Positions 34,451 through 43,819 of a stretch of 64,000 nt of DNA are shown one piece after another. The stretch spans positions 62,001 to 126,000 of the forward strand of contig NZ_SNYO01000006.1 of NCBI RefSeq assembly GCF_004363095.1, read 5' to 3'. The DNA comes from Actinomycetospora succinea (GTDB lineage Bacteria; Actinomycetota; Actinomycetes; Mycobacteriales; Pseudonocardiaceae). The notes below the pieces were generated by a model. That model made no database searches and had not been told where the DNA came from. It worked only from the letters and a program-made list of their open reading frames with translations. Both the position numbers and the translations under genes were made by a program. Position 1 is the stretch's first letter; each line of letters opens with the position of its first letter.

Positions 34451-35851
34451 TCAGCGCTTCGTGTGCTCGCGCTCGTCGACGACGCGGCGGGACTTGTGCT
34501 CCGCGCGCTCGAGGGTGTGGGCGTCGACGGACTCGAAGGTCACGCGGACACCGAGCAGGGACTGCAGGCCGGAGCCGGTGCGGCGCTCGAAGTCGTCACG
34601 CTGCCCGGAGGGCAGGGTGCACTCGGCGCGGACGATCATCTCGTCCATCGAGCCGGTGCGGCGCACGACGATCTGGTGCTCGCCACCGTAGTCCGCCACG
34701 CCGCGCAGGAAGTTGTCGACCTCCGTCGGGTACACGTTCTCCCCGCGGATGTGGATCATGTCGTCGATCCGGCCGTACACGCCGTCGGGCAGCTTCGGGT
34801 AGGTGCGCCCGCAGGGGTTGTCCTCCATCACCCAGCGGGTGAGGTCGTTGGACGCGAGCCGGATCATCGGCTGCGACGTGCGCTCGAGGTGGGTGTAGAC
34901 CGGCGTCCCCTCGGAGCCGAACGGCACCGTGCGGAACGTGGTCGGGTCGCAGACCTCGTGCCAGACGATGTCCTGCCAGAGCAGCATCCCGTCCGGGGTC
35001 CGGTCGGTGGCCGACGCCGACATGAACGGCGTCATCTCCGCCATCGTCCCGCAGTCGACGACGCGGGCACCGAACGCGTCGGCGATCGCGTCGCGCACCG
35101 CGGGCACCGACGCGCCGGGCTCGCCGGAGAAGAACATGACCTCGAGCCCGAAGTCCTTCGGGTCGATCTTCTCCTGCGCGGCGACCTCGGCGAGGCGCAG
35201 CGCGTACGACGGCGTCGCGTAGAACGCCTTCGGCTTCGTGCGGGCGAGCCAGGTGACGGCGCGGGCGGTCATGCCCTGCGCGCCCGCCCCGAACGGCAGG
35301 ACCCGGCAGCGCAGCCGCTCGGCGCCGGCCATCGCGCCCCACGAGCCCAGGTAGAGGCTGAACAGCGCGGCCACGAAGACCGTGTCGCCGGGCCGCACGC
35401 CCATCCCCCAGAGGATGCGGGCGTGGTTGTCGGCGATGACCTCCCAGTCGCGGCGGCCCAGCGCGAACGCGGTCGGCATGCCGGTGGTGCCCGACGTGCC
35501 GTGGATGTGGTGGATTTCGGACTCGTCGACGCAGAGGTAGTCGCCGAACGGCGGGTGCTCGTGCTGCGCGGCCCGCATCTCCTCCTTCTGGATCACCGGG
35601 ACCTGCTCGAACGCCTCGAACGACGTGATGTCGGCGGGCTTGAGGTCCTCGGCGTCCCACTTGCGCCGGTAGAACGGCGAGGTCGCGTACGCGTACTCCA
35701 TGACCTCGCGCAGCCGCACGAGCACCGCGGCGTTGCGCTCCTCGGGGTCCATCGTCTCGCGGTGCGGGAACCAGTACGGCGAGGACGGGTCGGGCAGGTA
35801 GCTCTGGTCGTAGCCCGCCGGGAAGTGCCACTCCTCCATCTGCGCGCTCAT
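34451..35851 (-). CDS. PaaK-type CoA ligase, probable 2-hydroxyisobutyrate-CoA ligase
   Basis: 466 residues from the ATG at 35851, 1 bp after the lyase stop. It belongs to the phenylacetate-CoA ligase branch of AMP-forming ligases: HGTSGTTGMPTAFALGRRDW, then CGTMAEMTPFMS and VYGRIDDMIHIRGENVYPTEVD. Such ligases make CoA thioesters of small hydroxy or aryl acids. In known 2-hydroxyisobutyrate degradation a PaaK-like ligase makes the CoA ester used by a mutase or lyase; the coupled thiamine enzyme makes this the best guess. A phenylacetate-type substrate remains possible. Confidence 0.75.
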   Translation of the reverse strand: MSAQMEEWHFPAGYDQSYLPDPSSPYWFPHRETMDPEERNAAVLVRLREVMEYAYATSPFYRRKWDAEDLKPADITSFEAFEQVPVIQKEEMRAAQHEHPPFGDYLCVDESEIHHIHGTSGTTGMPTAFALGRRDWEVIADNHARILWGMGVRPGDTVFVAALFSLYLGSWGAMAGAERLRCRVLPFGAGAQGMTARAVTWLARTKPKAFYATPSYALRLAEVAAQEKIDPKDFGLEVMFFSGEPGASVPAVRDAIADAFGARVVDCGTMAEMTPFMSASATDRTPDGMLLWQDIVWHEVCDPTTFRTVPFGSEGTPVYTHLERTSQPMIRLASNDLTRWVMEDNPCGRTYPKLPDGVYGRIDDMIHIRGENVYPTEVDNFLRGVADYGGEHQIVVRRTGSMDEMIVRAECTLPSGQRDDFERRTGSGLQSLLGVRVTFESVDAHTLERAEHKSRRVVDEREHTKR

Positions 35852-35852
35852 C

Positions 35853-37616
35853 TCAGGCCTTCCTCCGCTCGATCTCGGCGTCGTTCCACGGCGTGAGGGC
35901 CTGGTAGTCGGGCACGAAGCCCAGGCCCTTGTCGGCGTCGGGCGAGGGCGCGTCGCGGCTGGTGACGACGTCGACGACGGCAGGCGCGTTCTCCAGCGCG
36001 CGCCGCAGCGCGTCCTGCAGGTCGGCCGGGTCGGTGACGCGCTCGCCGTGCGCGCCGAGGCTGCGGCCCAGCGCCGCGTAGTCGGAGAACGCGAGCTCGG
36101 TGCCGACGACCAGCCCGTAGTTCTCCTGCTGGTCATAGCGCTCGATGTTCCACGCGGCGTTGTTCGAGACGATCACGACGATCTTCGCGCCGTGCCGCAC
36201 CGCGGTGTCGATGTCGGTCGCCGAGATGCCGAAGGCGCCGTCGCCGGTGACGGTGACGACCGGGCGTCCCGGGTCGGCCAGCGCGGCGGCGATCGCGAAC
36301 GGCGTCCCGACGCCGAGGCAGCCGAAGGCGCCCGGGTCGAGGTAGCGCGCGCAGCGGGTGATGCCCAGGCGCGCGAACGAGAGCAGGTCGCCGCCGTCGG
36401 CGATCATGGTCGTCTCGCCGAGGTCGATCGCGGTGCCGTCGAGGGCGTCGAGTGCGGCGAAGATGCGGTTGGGGTGCATGAGGCCGTCGGAGCCCGCGGG
36501 CGCCTCGGCCATCGCCGTCTTGTACTCCGAGCTGCGCTTCTCGTGCTTGGCGCGCAGCTCGTCGCGCCAGCCGGTGTCGGGGGTGTGGTCCTCGAGGGCG
36601 GTGGTGATCGCCGCCAGCGCGGCCGCGGGGTCGGCGAGGATCTCGACCTCGCCGCGCCGGTTGTCGATCAGCTCGCTCGCGGTGTCGGCGATGCGCACGA
36701 CCGTCGCGTTCCGGAAGACCGCCGGCGAGCCGAAGCCGAGCTGGTAGTCGAGCTGGCGCCCGACGGTGATCAGCAGGTCGCAGTCGCGCATGACCGCGGA
36801 GCGCGCCGAGCCGACCCCCGCGGGATGGTCGGCGGGCACGAGCCCGCGCGACTCCTGGGTGTCGAGGTACGCCGCGCCGCTGGCGTCGAGGAAGCGCACG
36901 AGGGCTGCGCTGTCGTGGTCCAGCTCCGCTTCGCTGCGTGTCCCGCCCGCGGTGACGCGGGCGCCGCGCCCCGAGATGACGGCCGGCTTCGCGGCGCGAC
37001 GGACCAGGTCGGCGACGGCCGTGACGTCGTCGGGGTGCGGCTGCGGGCGCCGGCGGGGCTTGGCGCGCAGGTGCTCGTCGGTGATGAGCGCCGGCGGGAC
37101 CTCCTGGCGCAGCACATCGGTGGGGATCTCGACGTAGACCGGGCCGGGCTCGCCGCGGTCGCCGGACGCGCGGGCCCAGGCCTCGTCGAGCTCGCGCAGC
37201 ACCTGGTCGTGCTGGCGCAGGGTGCGCGACAGGCGCGTGACCGGCGCGAGGATCTCGGTGTGCGGGATGTCCTGCAGCGGGCCCATGTTGGCCTGCGGGC
37301 GGGGCGGGCAGCCGCCGAAGAGCAGCAGCGGGACGCGGCTGATCGAGGCGTTGGCGATGGCCGTGACGGTGTTGGTGACGCCGGGACCGGCGGTCACGAG
37401 CGCCACCGAGGTCTCGCCCGTCAGCTCCGCGTGGGCGTGCGCCATGTGCACGGCCGAGCCCTCGTCGCGGACGTCGACGATGTGCACACCGAGCCGCGCG
37501 AGCTGGTCCCACACCGGCTGGATGTGGCCGCCCTGCAGCCCGAACACGCGCCGGACCCCGTGGTCGCGGAAGAACCGCGCCACCAGATCCGCGACGGGCG
37601 CTGACCCCTGGGCCAT
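35853..37616 (-). CDS. Thiamine diphosphate-dependent 2-hydroxyacyl-CoA lyase-like enzyme
   Basis: 587 residues from the ATG at 37616, after GAGGAGGAGGA. Fold of acetolactate synthase/oxalyl-CoA decarboxylase: catalytic Glu E52 in [22 protein letters not shown], and the diphosphate motif [13 protein letters not shown] ... SNNAAW near residues 457-487. No acetolactate synthase small subunit is nearby, while a CoA ligase is directly coupled, which favours a 2-hydroxyacyl-CoA lyase. As I recall, an actinobacterial lyase of this kind cleaves 2-hydroxyisobutyryl-CoA to acetone and formyl-CoA in Actinomycetospora. Substrate assignment is inference. Confidence 0.75.
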   Translation of the reverse strand: MAQGSAPVADLVARFFRDHGVRRVFGLQGGHIQPVWDQLARLGVHIVDVRDEGSAVHMAHAHAELTGETSVALVTAGPGVTNTVTAIANASISRVPLLLFGGCPPRPQANMGPLQDIPHTEILAPVTRLSRTLRQHDQVLRELDEAWARASGDRGEPGPVYVEIPTDVLRQEVPPALITDEHLRAKPRRRPQPHPDDVTAVADLVRRAAKPAVISGRGARVTAGGTRSEAELDHDSAALVRFLDASGAAYLDTQESRGLVPADHPAGVGSARSAVMRDCDLLITVGRQLDYQLGFGSPAVFRNATVVRIADTASELIDNRRGEVEILADPAAALAAITTALEDHTPDTGWRDELRAKHEKRSSEYKTAMAEAPAGSDGLMHPNRIFAALDALDGTAIDLGETTMIADGGDLLSFARLGITRCARYLDPGAFGCLGVGTPFAIAAALADPGRPVVTVTGDGAFGISATDIDTAVRHGAKIVVIVSNNAAWNIERYDQQENYGLVVGTELAFSDYAALGRSLGAHGERVTDPADLQDALRRALENAPAVVDVVTSRDAPSPDADKGLGFVPDYQALTPWNDAEIERRKA

Positions 37617-37732
37617 CCGTCCTCCTCCTCGCCGTCTGCTGTTCCGGGCACGGATCGACGGCGTGGAACCGGGGCGACGGGGCACTCCGGTGATGCACGC
37701 CACGTGATGCGGCCCACGTCCACCGTGACGTA

Positions 37733-37746
37733 TTCTGAATTCAGAA
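37733..37746. promoter_or_regulatory. Palindromic operator for the GntR regulator
   Basis: TTCTGAATTCAGAA is a perfect 14-bp palindrome and the most AT-rich spot in the intergenic region between the lyase gene (start 37616) and the divergent GntR gene (start 37871). This is the position expected for the operator of a divergent FadR/FCD-type regulator; it also overlaps a TATTCT that could be a -10 element. Confidence 0.6.
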
Positions 37747-37870
37747 GTCAATAGCCGGCCGGGGTCGGCGCCCCGCCCGGCCGCTACGCTGGGCGGTCGA
37801 GAAGCCCGCCCGCAGGATCTCCGAGGAGGCCGTCCGTGCCGCTCGCGGGGCCGAGCCAGGAGTGCCGCCG

Positions 37871-38554
37871 ATGACCGCGCTCCCGACCCCTCCGTCCCGG
37901 ACGGAGCAGGTGTTCGACGCGATCGTCGACGACATCTGCACCGGCAAGCTGACCCCCGGCTCGCCGCTGCGCCAGGAGCAGCTCGCCGAGCGCTTCAACG
38001 TGTCCCGCCAGCCCGTGCAGCAGGCCCTGCTGCTCCTGCGCAACCAGGGGCTGGTGCGCGAGTTCGGGCGCCGCGGCCTCGAGGTCGCGCCGCTCGACCG
38101 CGACTTCGTCAGCCACCTCTACGACCTGCGCGAGCTCCTCGACGGCTACGCCGCCCGGCTGGCCGCGGAGCGCCGCACCGAGGCGTGGCTCGAGGAGATC
38201 TCCGAGGTCGTTCGTCTCGGCGAGCAGGCGTTCGCCGAGCGCGCGTTCGCCCGGATGATCTCCGCGGACGTCGAGTTCCACCGCGGCGTCGTCGAGGCCT
38301 CGGGCAACCCGCTGCTCGTCGAGAGCACCGCGGTGATGTGGCGCAACGTGCAGCGCGTCATGGGTGAGGTCCTGCTGCAGGGCGGTTCGCCGGCCTGGGT
38401 GTGGGAGGACCACGCCGCGATCCTCGACGCCATCGTCCGCGGCGACGCCGCCCACGCCGAGGATCTCGCGCGCCGCCACGCGGCCCACGGCGAGCAGCTG
38501 ATCCTCGACGCGATGGGGCCGTCCGAGGACGACGACCGGGCGGCGGACGGGTAG
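37871..38554 (+). CDS. GntR family regulator, FCD type
   Basis: 227 residues from the ATG at 37871, with AGGAG 8 bp upstream. N-terminal winged helix: [36 protein letters not shown] (residues about 30-65). The C-terminal FCD domain has the metal/effector site pattern with D-x3-H in [16 protein letters not shown] and later His residues ([23 protein letters not shown]). It is divergent from the lyase-ligase operon and likely represses it until a hydroxy acid or its CoA ester is present. Confidence 0.85.
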   Translation: MTALPTPPSRTEQVFDAIVDDICTGKLTPGSPLRQEQLAERFNVSRQPVQQALLLLRNQGLVREFGRRGLEVAPLDRDFVSHLYDLRELLDGYAARLAAERRTEAWLEEISEVVRLGEQAFAERAFARMISADVEFHRGVVEASGNPLLVESTAVMWRNVQRVMGEVLLQGGSPAWVWEDHAAILDAIVRGDAAHAEDLARRHAAHGEQLILDAMGPSEDDDRAADG

Positions 38555-38643
38555 GAGCGGTCATCCCCCGCGGGTGATGCGGCCGTCCCGTTCGGCCCTC
38601 ACCGTCGCCGGGGTCCGAATCGTCGGTCCTCGAGGTCTGCGCC

Positions 38644-39408
38644 ATGGTCACCACGGGCGCCCCGCCGGTCCCCGACGTCCCGGTGCGCGGCGCCCGCGCC
38701 TGGCTCCGGTTCCTCGTCGGGTTCGCCGTGCTCTGGGCGGTGCTGCAGGGTGCCGCGAGCCTCGACCCGAGCGCCCGGTGGGGCCTCGCGGTGCTCGCGG
38801 TGGTGCTGGTCGTCGGGCTCGTCGTCGAGCGGGTGCTGTCCGCGGCGCCGCCCCGCGTGGCCCTCCGGTCGCTCGGGTTCGGCCGGCCGGCGCCGCGGGC
38901 GCTGCTCCTCGGGGCGGTCGTGTCGGGCGTGGTGCTGCTCGTCTTCCCGCTCGCCGCGGCGCTGGACATCGGCCCGATCACCCTGCGTCCGGGCTGGCCG
39001 TGGCTGGTCGTCGGGGCGTTCGCCCTGCACGGGCTCGCCGAGGAGCTGGTCTGGCGGGGGTTCGCCTTCCGGCGCCTGCGGGCGGGGCGGTCGTTCCCGC
39101 GCGCGGCGGTGTGGACGATGCCGCTGGTCGCGGCCACCCACGTGCCGATCCTGGTGACGTCCGGGGTGGCGGTGGGGCTCGGCGCGATGGCCGTCGCGGC
39201 GGTGACCTCGGTGCCGTTCGCGTACCTCTTCGAGACCGGCCGCGGCACACTCTGGGCGCCCGCCCTCGTCCACACCGCGATCGACTCCTTCAAGCTCGTG
39301 GAGATCGCCCCCGCGGCCGTGACGGCGTTCTCGCTGCTGCTGGTCGGGGTCTCGCTGCTCGTGCCGCTGCTCGCCCTCGCCGTGCCGCGGCGCGTCCTGG
39401 AGCGCTGA
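38644..39408 (+). CDS. CPBP family intramembrane glutamic endopeptidase
   Basis: 254 residues with about seven hydrophobic segments. The ABI/CAAX-protease motif EELVWRGFAFRRL (EExxxR) lies near residue 138, followed by ATHVPI and LWAPALVHTAIDSF, the His-containing later motifs. These proteins are membrane proteases with roles in prenylated-peptide processing or bacteriocin immunity; the target here is unknown. The next gene starts 1 bp after the stop. Confidence 0.82.
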   Translation: MVTTGAPPVPDVPVRGARAWLRFLVGFAVLWAVLQGAASLDPSARWGLAVLAVVLVVGLVVERVLSAAPPRVALRSLGFGRPAPRALLLGAVVSGVVLLVFPLAAALDIGPITLRPGWPWLVVGAFALHGLAEELVWRGFAFRRLRAGRSFPRAAVWTMPLVAATHVPILVTSGVAVGLGAMAVAAVTSVPFAYLFETGRGTLWAPALVHTAIDSFKLVEIAPAAVTAFSLLLVGVSLLVPLLALAVPRRVLER

Positions 39409-39409
39409 C

Positions 39410-39892
39410 GTGCTCGCCGCGATCGGCCTGCTGGCCGCCGTCGTCGCCACGGCCCTGTGGTCGGGGCTGCTGCTGATGCTCACCACGGTCCTGCACCCGG
39501 TGTACGCCGGGCGGGACGCGGCCGGGTTCGCCCGCGAGATGCAGCGCTTCCTGCCGATCGCGCAGCGCTCCCCCACGAACTACGGGCTGGTCATCGCCAT
39601 GGTCGTCGCCCCGGTGGTCGCCCTCGTCGGCCTGTGGGGCGAGCCGAGCGGGGTGCCGTTCCTGCTGACCTCGCTGGGTCTCGCCCTCGTCGTCGCCGGT
39701 CCCCTGCTCACCTCGCGCTTCGGTGCGGAGCCGAACTACGCCGTGATGCTCGCCTGGGCGCCGGACGCGCCGCCGCGCGACTGGCGCCACGTCCGGGCGC
39801 GCTGGCTGCGCCTCAACTGGATCCGCGCGGCGGCGACGTGGGCCGCGCTGGCCCTCCTCGTCGCCGCGACCTCGCTCTACCTCATCCCCTGA
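39410..39892 (+). CDS. DUF1772-like membrane protein
   Basis: 160 residues with four hydrophobic segments; GTG at 39410. Pattern WSGLLLMLTTVLHPVYAGRDAAGFAREMQRFLP, then NYGLVIAMVVAP and a final RAAATWAALALLVAAT helix. This arrangement resembles the DUF1772/anthrone oxygenase-like family. It is wedged between a membrane protease and a flavin hydroxylase in one direction, 1 bp and 14 bp apart, so the three are probably one unit. Function unproven. Confidence 0.65.
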   Translation: MLAAIGLLAAVVATALWSGLLLMLTTVLHPVYAGRDAAGFAREMQRFLPIAQRSPTNYGLVIAMVVAPVVALVGLWGEPSGVPFLLTSLGLALVVAGPLLTSRFGAEPNYAVMLAWAPDAPPRDWRHVRARWLRLNWIRAAATWAALALLVAATSLYLIP

Positions 39893-39906
39893 CCTGCGGA
39901 GATCCC

Positions 39907-41364
39907 ATGGAGACGGATGTTCTCGTGATCGGGGCCGGCCCGACCGGCCTGATGCTTGCCGCCGAGCTCGGCCTCGCCGGGGTGCGCGCCCGCGTGCTGG
40001 AACGGCGGGCGGAGACCTCGAACCTCACCCGCGCCTTCGCCGTGCACGCCCGGACCCTCGAGCTGCTCGACGCGCGCGGCCTCGCCGACCAGCTCCTGCC
40101 CCGCGGCATCCCGGTCCGCGAGATCGCCCCGGCGCCCGGTGCCACCGTGGACCTCGGCGAGCTCGACACCCGCTTCCCGATGATCCTCATCGCGCCCCAG
40201 AGCGGTACCGAGCGCATCCTCGAGCGCCGCGTCGACGAGCTCGGCGTGCCGATCGTCCGCGGGGCCGAGGTGACGGGGCTGCGCCAGGACGCCGACCGCG
40301 TCGTCGTGGACCTCGCCGACGGCAGCGAGGAGTCCGCGTCGTGGGTGGTCGGTTGCGACGGCGCGCACAGCGCGATCCGCGGCCTCGTGGACGTCCCGTT
40401 CACCGGCGCCGAGTACGAGACCCACATCCTGCTCGCCGACGTCCGGCTGACCGACCCGCCGGCCGAGGCGATGTTCGCCGAGACCGGCCCGTCGGGCGCG
40501 GTGATCGTGGTCCCGTTCGGCGACGGCTGGTTCCGCGCGATCGCGTGGGACCGGGAGCGCGAGCAGGTGCCCCTCGACGTGCCGCTGCCGATGGACGAGA
40601 TGCGCGACGCGTTCCGCCGGATCGCCGGCACCGACTTCGGGATGTCCGAGCAGCGCTGGAGCACGCGGTTCCTGTCCGAGCGCCGGCAGGCGGCGCGCTA
40701 CCGCGTCGGGCGGGTCCTGCTCGCCGGCGACGCCGCGCACGTCCACTCCCCGCTCGGCGGGCAGGGCATGAACACCGGCATCGGCGACGCGATGAACCTG
40801 GGCTGGAAGCTCGCCTCCGCCGTGCGCGGGACGGCGCCGCCGTGGCTCGTCGACACCTACGCCACCGAGCGCCACCGCGTCGGGGCGCAGGTCCTCGCCC
40901 TGACGGACACCTTCAACAACCTCGTGCTCGGGTACTCGCCGGTCCGGCAGTTCCTCCAGCGCCAGGCCGTGCGCCTCATCGTGCGCGCCGGGCCGGCGCG
41001 CCGGCTCATCGTCGGGCGCCTGTCGGGGATCGGGATCTCCTACCCGGGCGGCCACGGCACGCACCCCTGGACCGGGCGGCGCGCGCCGGACGTCGCGTGC
41101 GGCCCGCAGCGGCTCTACGAGGTGCTGCGCGACGGGCGGTTCGTCCTCGTCGACGCCACGGTCGCCGGGGCGCTCGCCGGTGAGATCGACGCGTCGCTGC
41201 CGGTCACGACCGTGCGCGCGCGACCGACGCCGCAGCGCCCCGACGCGATGCTCGTGCGTCCCGACGGCTACGTGGCCTGGGCCGGCGACGACGAGTCGGA
41301 CATCGCGGCGCGCCTGCGCCACGGCGTCGCGCGGTGGTGCCTCGGGCCGGCCCGCGTGGGGTGA
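39907..41364 (+). CDS. FAD-dependent aromatic hydroxylase family monooxygenase
   Basis: 485 residues. FAD motif DVLVIGAGPTGLMLAAEL, the DG motif VVGCDGAHSAIRG and the GD motif VLLAGDAAHVHSPLGGQGMNTGIGDAMNLGWKL define the group A flavoprotein hydroxylases (phenol or polyketide hydroxylase, rifampicin monooxygenase). The C-terminal thioredoxin-like domain is short. The substrate may be an aromatic or polyketide; genes around it do not tell. The ATG at 39907 follows GGAGATCCC. Confidence 0.85.
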   Translation: METDVLVIGAGPTGLMLAAELGLAGVRARVLERRAETSNLTRAFAVHARTLELLDARGLADQLLPRGIPVREIAPAPGATVDLGELDTRFPMILIAPQSGTERILERRVDELGVPIVRGAEVTGLRQDADRVVVDLADGSEESASWVVGCDGAHSAIRGLVDVPFTGAEYETHILLADVRLTDPPAEAMFAETGPSGAVIVVPFGDGWFRAIAWDREREQVPLDVPLPMDEMRDAFRRIAGTDFGMSEQRWSTRFLSERRQAARYRVGRVLLAGDAAHVHSPLGGQGMNTGIGDAMNLGWKLASAVRGTAPPWLVDTYATERHRVGAQVLALTDTFNNLVLGYSPVRQFLQRQAVRLIVRAGPARRLIVGRLSGIGISYPGGHGTHPWTGRRAPDVACGPQRLYEVLRDGRFVLVDATVAGALAGEIDASLPVTTVRARPTPQRPDAMLVRPDGYVAWAGDDESDIAARLRHGVARWCLGPARVG

Positions 41365-41365
41365 C

Positions 41366-41881
41366 TCAGGCCGTGGCGTCCCGGTGGACCCCGAGCAGGT
41401 AGCGGTAGGTGGCGGCGCTGGCCGCGATCATGGCGCGCTCGTCGTCGGTGACCTCCCGGCGGACCTTGCCCGGGACGCCGGCGACGAGCGAGCCCGGCGG
41501 GACCGTCACGCCCTGGGAGATCACGGCGCCGGCGGCGACGACCGAGCCGCGCCCGACCGTCGCGCCGTTCATGACCACCGCGCCCATGCCGATCAGGCAC
41601 TCGTCCTCGACGGTGCAGCCGTGGACCACGGCGCGGTGGCCGACGGTCACGTCGTCGCCGATCGAGCAGGGGAAGCCCGGGTCGGCGTGGACGACGGTGC
41701 CGTCCTGCACGCTGGTGCCCCGCCCCACCGTCACCGACTCCATGTCGGCGCGGACGACCGCCGTGTACCAGACGCCGGTCTCGGTCCCGATCCGCACGCG
41801 ACCCGCGACGACCGCGCCCGGCGCGACCCACGCGCCCTCCGCGATCTCCGGCGCGTGACCGAGGACGGTGATCAGCTGCAC
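41366..41881 (-). CDS. Gamma-class carbonic anhydrase-like protein
   Basis: 171 residues from a GTG at 41881 with GAGGAGGA upstream. Left-handed beta-helix repeats (hexapeptides such as IGTETG, VGRGTS, IGDDVT, VEDECL) and the three metal-binding His in TVVHADP and VGHRAVVHGC. Gamma carbonic anhydrases hydrate CO2, but many family members have no measured activity. It is the last gene on the minus strand, 14 bp after the dGTPase-like gene. Confidence 0.85.
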   Translation of the reverse strand: MQLITVLGHAPEIAEGAWVAPGAVVAGRVRIGTETGVWYTAVVRADMESVTVGRGTSVQDGTVVHADPGFPCSIGDDVTVGHRAVVHGCTVEDECLIGMGAVVMNGATVGRGSVVAAGAVISQGVTVPPGSLVAGVPGKVRREVTDDERAMIAASAATYRYLLGVHRDATA

Positions 41882-41895
41882 GGTCTCGTTCCTCC

Positions 41896-43152
41896 TCAGC
41901 CCGCCACGGGACGGGTCGCGCGCAGGCGTGCGCACCACCGTTCGGCGCCCGCGTCGGTGAGCACCGCGACCTGGTCGACGACCACCCGCAGTCGGGCGGC
42001 GTCGTCGGCGGCAGCCTCCCACGCGGGGACGAAGGCCGGGTCGAGGGCCCGCGGGGCGGCCGCGACCAGGCGCTCGACCAGCTCGGCGATCAGCTCGCGC
42101 TGCTGCTCCTGCACCGCGAGGCGCGCGGGGTCGCTCATGACCCAGCGCAGCGCCGCCGCCTTGAGCACCGCCACCTCCGCGCCGACACCGGCGGGCACGA
42201 CGAGGTCGGCGTCGTGGCCGGCGGGGACGACGCCGTCGCCGAGCGCGTCCCGGGTCGCCTCGACGGTGCTCGTGACGAAGCGGCCGACGAGCTCGCTGGT
42301 CAGCCGCTTGAGCGCGGCGGTGGCGGCCAGCGAGCCGTCGTGGGCACCGTGGGCCGCGGCCGCGCGCACCGCGGGCAGCTCGGCCAGCACCCCGGCCGCG
42401 TCCTCGAGGTCGGCGCGCGGGGCGGTGGAGAAGGCGTGCGCGGCGAGGTCCGCGAGGGCTTTCCGTTCGGCGGGGCGGGCCAGCCAGGCCAGCACGATGC
42501 GCCCGGCGAGGATGCCGTCCTCGAGGTCGTGCACGGAGTAGGCGACGTCGTCGGCCCAGTCCATGATCTGCGCCTCGACGCAGCGCCGGTCCGGGGGCGC
42601 GCCCTCGCGCACCCAGCGGAACACCGGCACGTCGTCGGGGTAGACGCCGAACTTCCGCACGTCCGGGCGCTTCTCCCACGGGTACTTGATGCAGGCGTCG
42701 AGCACCCCGCGGGTGAGGTTGAGCCCGCGGCAGTCGTCGTCGTCGAGCACCTTGGGCTCGAGGCGCGTGAGGATCCGCAGCGTCTGGGCGTTGCCCTCGA
42801 AGCCGCCGCAGTCCGCGGCGAGCGCGTGCAGTGCCCGCTCCCCGTTGTGGCCGAACGGCGGGTGGCCGATGTCGTGGGCGAGGCCGGCGGTGTCGACGAC
42901 GTCGGGGTCCGCGCCCAGGTCCTCGGCCATCCCGCGGCCGATCTGGGCGACCTCCAGCGAGTGGGTCAGCCGGGTGCGGGGCACGCCGGTGACCTCCGCG
43001 TCCTCGTCGGGCCCGACGACCTGGGTCTTGCCGGCGAGGCGGCGCAGGGCCGCGGAGTGCAGGACACGGCCGCGGTCGCGGGCGAACGGCGAGCGCAGGT
43101 CGCGGCCCGGCTTCGGGGCCTCGGCGAACAGGCGCGCGGCCCGCGCGTCCAC
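41896..43152 (-). CDS. dgt: Deoxyguanosinetriphosphate triphosphohydrolase-like protein
   Basis: 418 residues from a GTG at 43152. HD-domain signature with H-x-HD-x-H: RTRLTHSLEVAQIGRG, then GLAHDIGHPPFGHNGERAL, and later DWADDVAYSVHDLEDG. dGTPases remove the triphosphate from dNTPs and adjust precursor pools. In mycobacteria the corresponding gene lies next to dnaG; here the two are 12 kb apart, so the ancestral pair has been split by inserted genes. Confidence 0.88.
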   Translation of the reverse strand: MDARAARLFAEAPKPGRDLRSPFARDRGRVLHSAALRRLAGKTQVVGPDEDAEVTGVPRTRLTHSLEVAQIGRGMAEDLGADPDVVDTAGLAHDIGHPPFGHNGERALHALAADCGGFEGNAQTLRILTRLEPKVLDDDDCRGLNLTRGVLDACIKYPWEKRPDVRKFGVYPDDVPVFRWVREGAPPDRRCVEAQIMDWADDVAYSVHDLEDGILAGRIVLAWLARPAERKALADLAAHAFSTAPRADLEDAAGVLAELPAVRAAAAHGAHDGSLAATAALKRLTSELVGRFVTSTVEATRDALGDGVVPAGHDADLVVPAGVGAEVAVLKAAALRWVMSDPARLAVQEQQRELIAELVERLVAAAPRALDPAFVPAWEAAADDAARLRVVVDQVAVLTDAGAERWCARLRATRPVAG

Positions 43153-43153
43153 G

Positions 43154-43819
43154 TCAGCCGAGCCCCGGGTCGGAGAAGTCCGACGACCCGTGGGTGAGGT
43201 GGTAGTAGATCAGCGCACCGGTCTCGCGGACGATGTAGCGCAACTGGGTCTCGCGGGTCTGCACCACGGGGCCGCGCTTCGTCGGCGACGTCGTCGCGTC
43301 GAGGCCCACGTCGTCGGCCATCGTGCGGGAGCGCAGCGAGTGCCACGGGTCGCTGACCAGCACCGCCGAGGACCATCCCCGCTGGTCGGCGACGGCGGCG
43401 ACGGCCTCGAAGCTCTCGTAGGTGTCGCGGCCCTCGTCGACCGGCAACAGGGCCTGACCCGGGACCCCGTTCTCGACGAGCCACTGCTCGCCGGCCTGCG
43501 CCTCGGTGAACGCGTCGCCCGCGGCGGCCCCGCCGACCGTGATGATCCGCGGCGCGACGCCCTCCTCGTAGAGCTCGAGGGCGTGCTGCAGGCGCGCGCG
43601 GAAGACCGGCGACGGGCGGCCGTCGTACTGGGCGGCGCCGAGCACGACGATCATGTCGACCGGCTGGCGCTCGTCGACCCGGCCCAGCTGCCACACCCGG
43701 ATCGCGGTGCCCCCGACCAGCAGGAGCGCCACGACGACCGCGCCCACCACCACGCGCGGGGCCCACGCCGCGGCGGCGCGGGCCGTGCTCGGGGACGTGG
43801 GACTTGTGCTGCTGCTCAT
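43154..43819 (-). CDS. YdcF/SanA family (DUF218) membrane protein
   Basis: 221 residues. One N-terminal membrane segment (VVVGAVVVALLLVGGTAI), then the DUF218 domain: VDMIVVLGAAQYDGRPSPVFRARLQHALELYEEG, ITVGG and LLPVDEGRDTYESF, LVSDPWHSLRSRTMAD. The domain faces the outside. Members are linked to cell-wall integrity and vancomycin resistance (SanA), but the reaction is unknown. The ATG overlaps the XdhC-like gene's stop (ATGA). Confidence 0.82.
   Translation of the reverse strand: MSSSTSPTSPSTARAAAAWAPRVVVGAVVVALLLVGGTAIRVWQLGRVDERQPVDMIVVLGAAQYDGRPSPVFRARLQHALELYEEGVAPRIITVGGAAAGDAFTEAQAGEQWLVENGVPGQALLPVDEGRDTYESFEAVAAVADQRGWSSAVLVSDPWHSLRSRTMADDVGLDATTSPTKRGPVVQTRETQLRYIVRETGALIYYHLTHGSSDFSDPGLG

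Noticed and set aside
35853-37616. Acetolactate synthase large subunit
   Set aside because: Fold is the same, but there is no small subunit or branched-chain amino acid gene nearby, while a CoA ligase is directly coupled.
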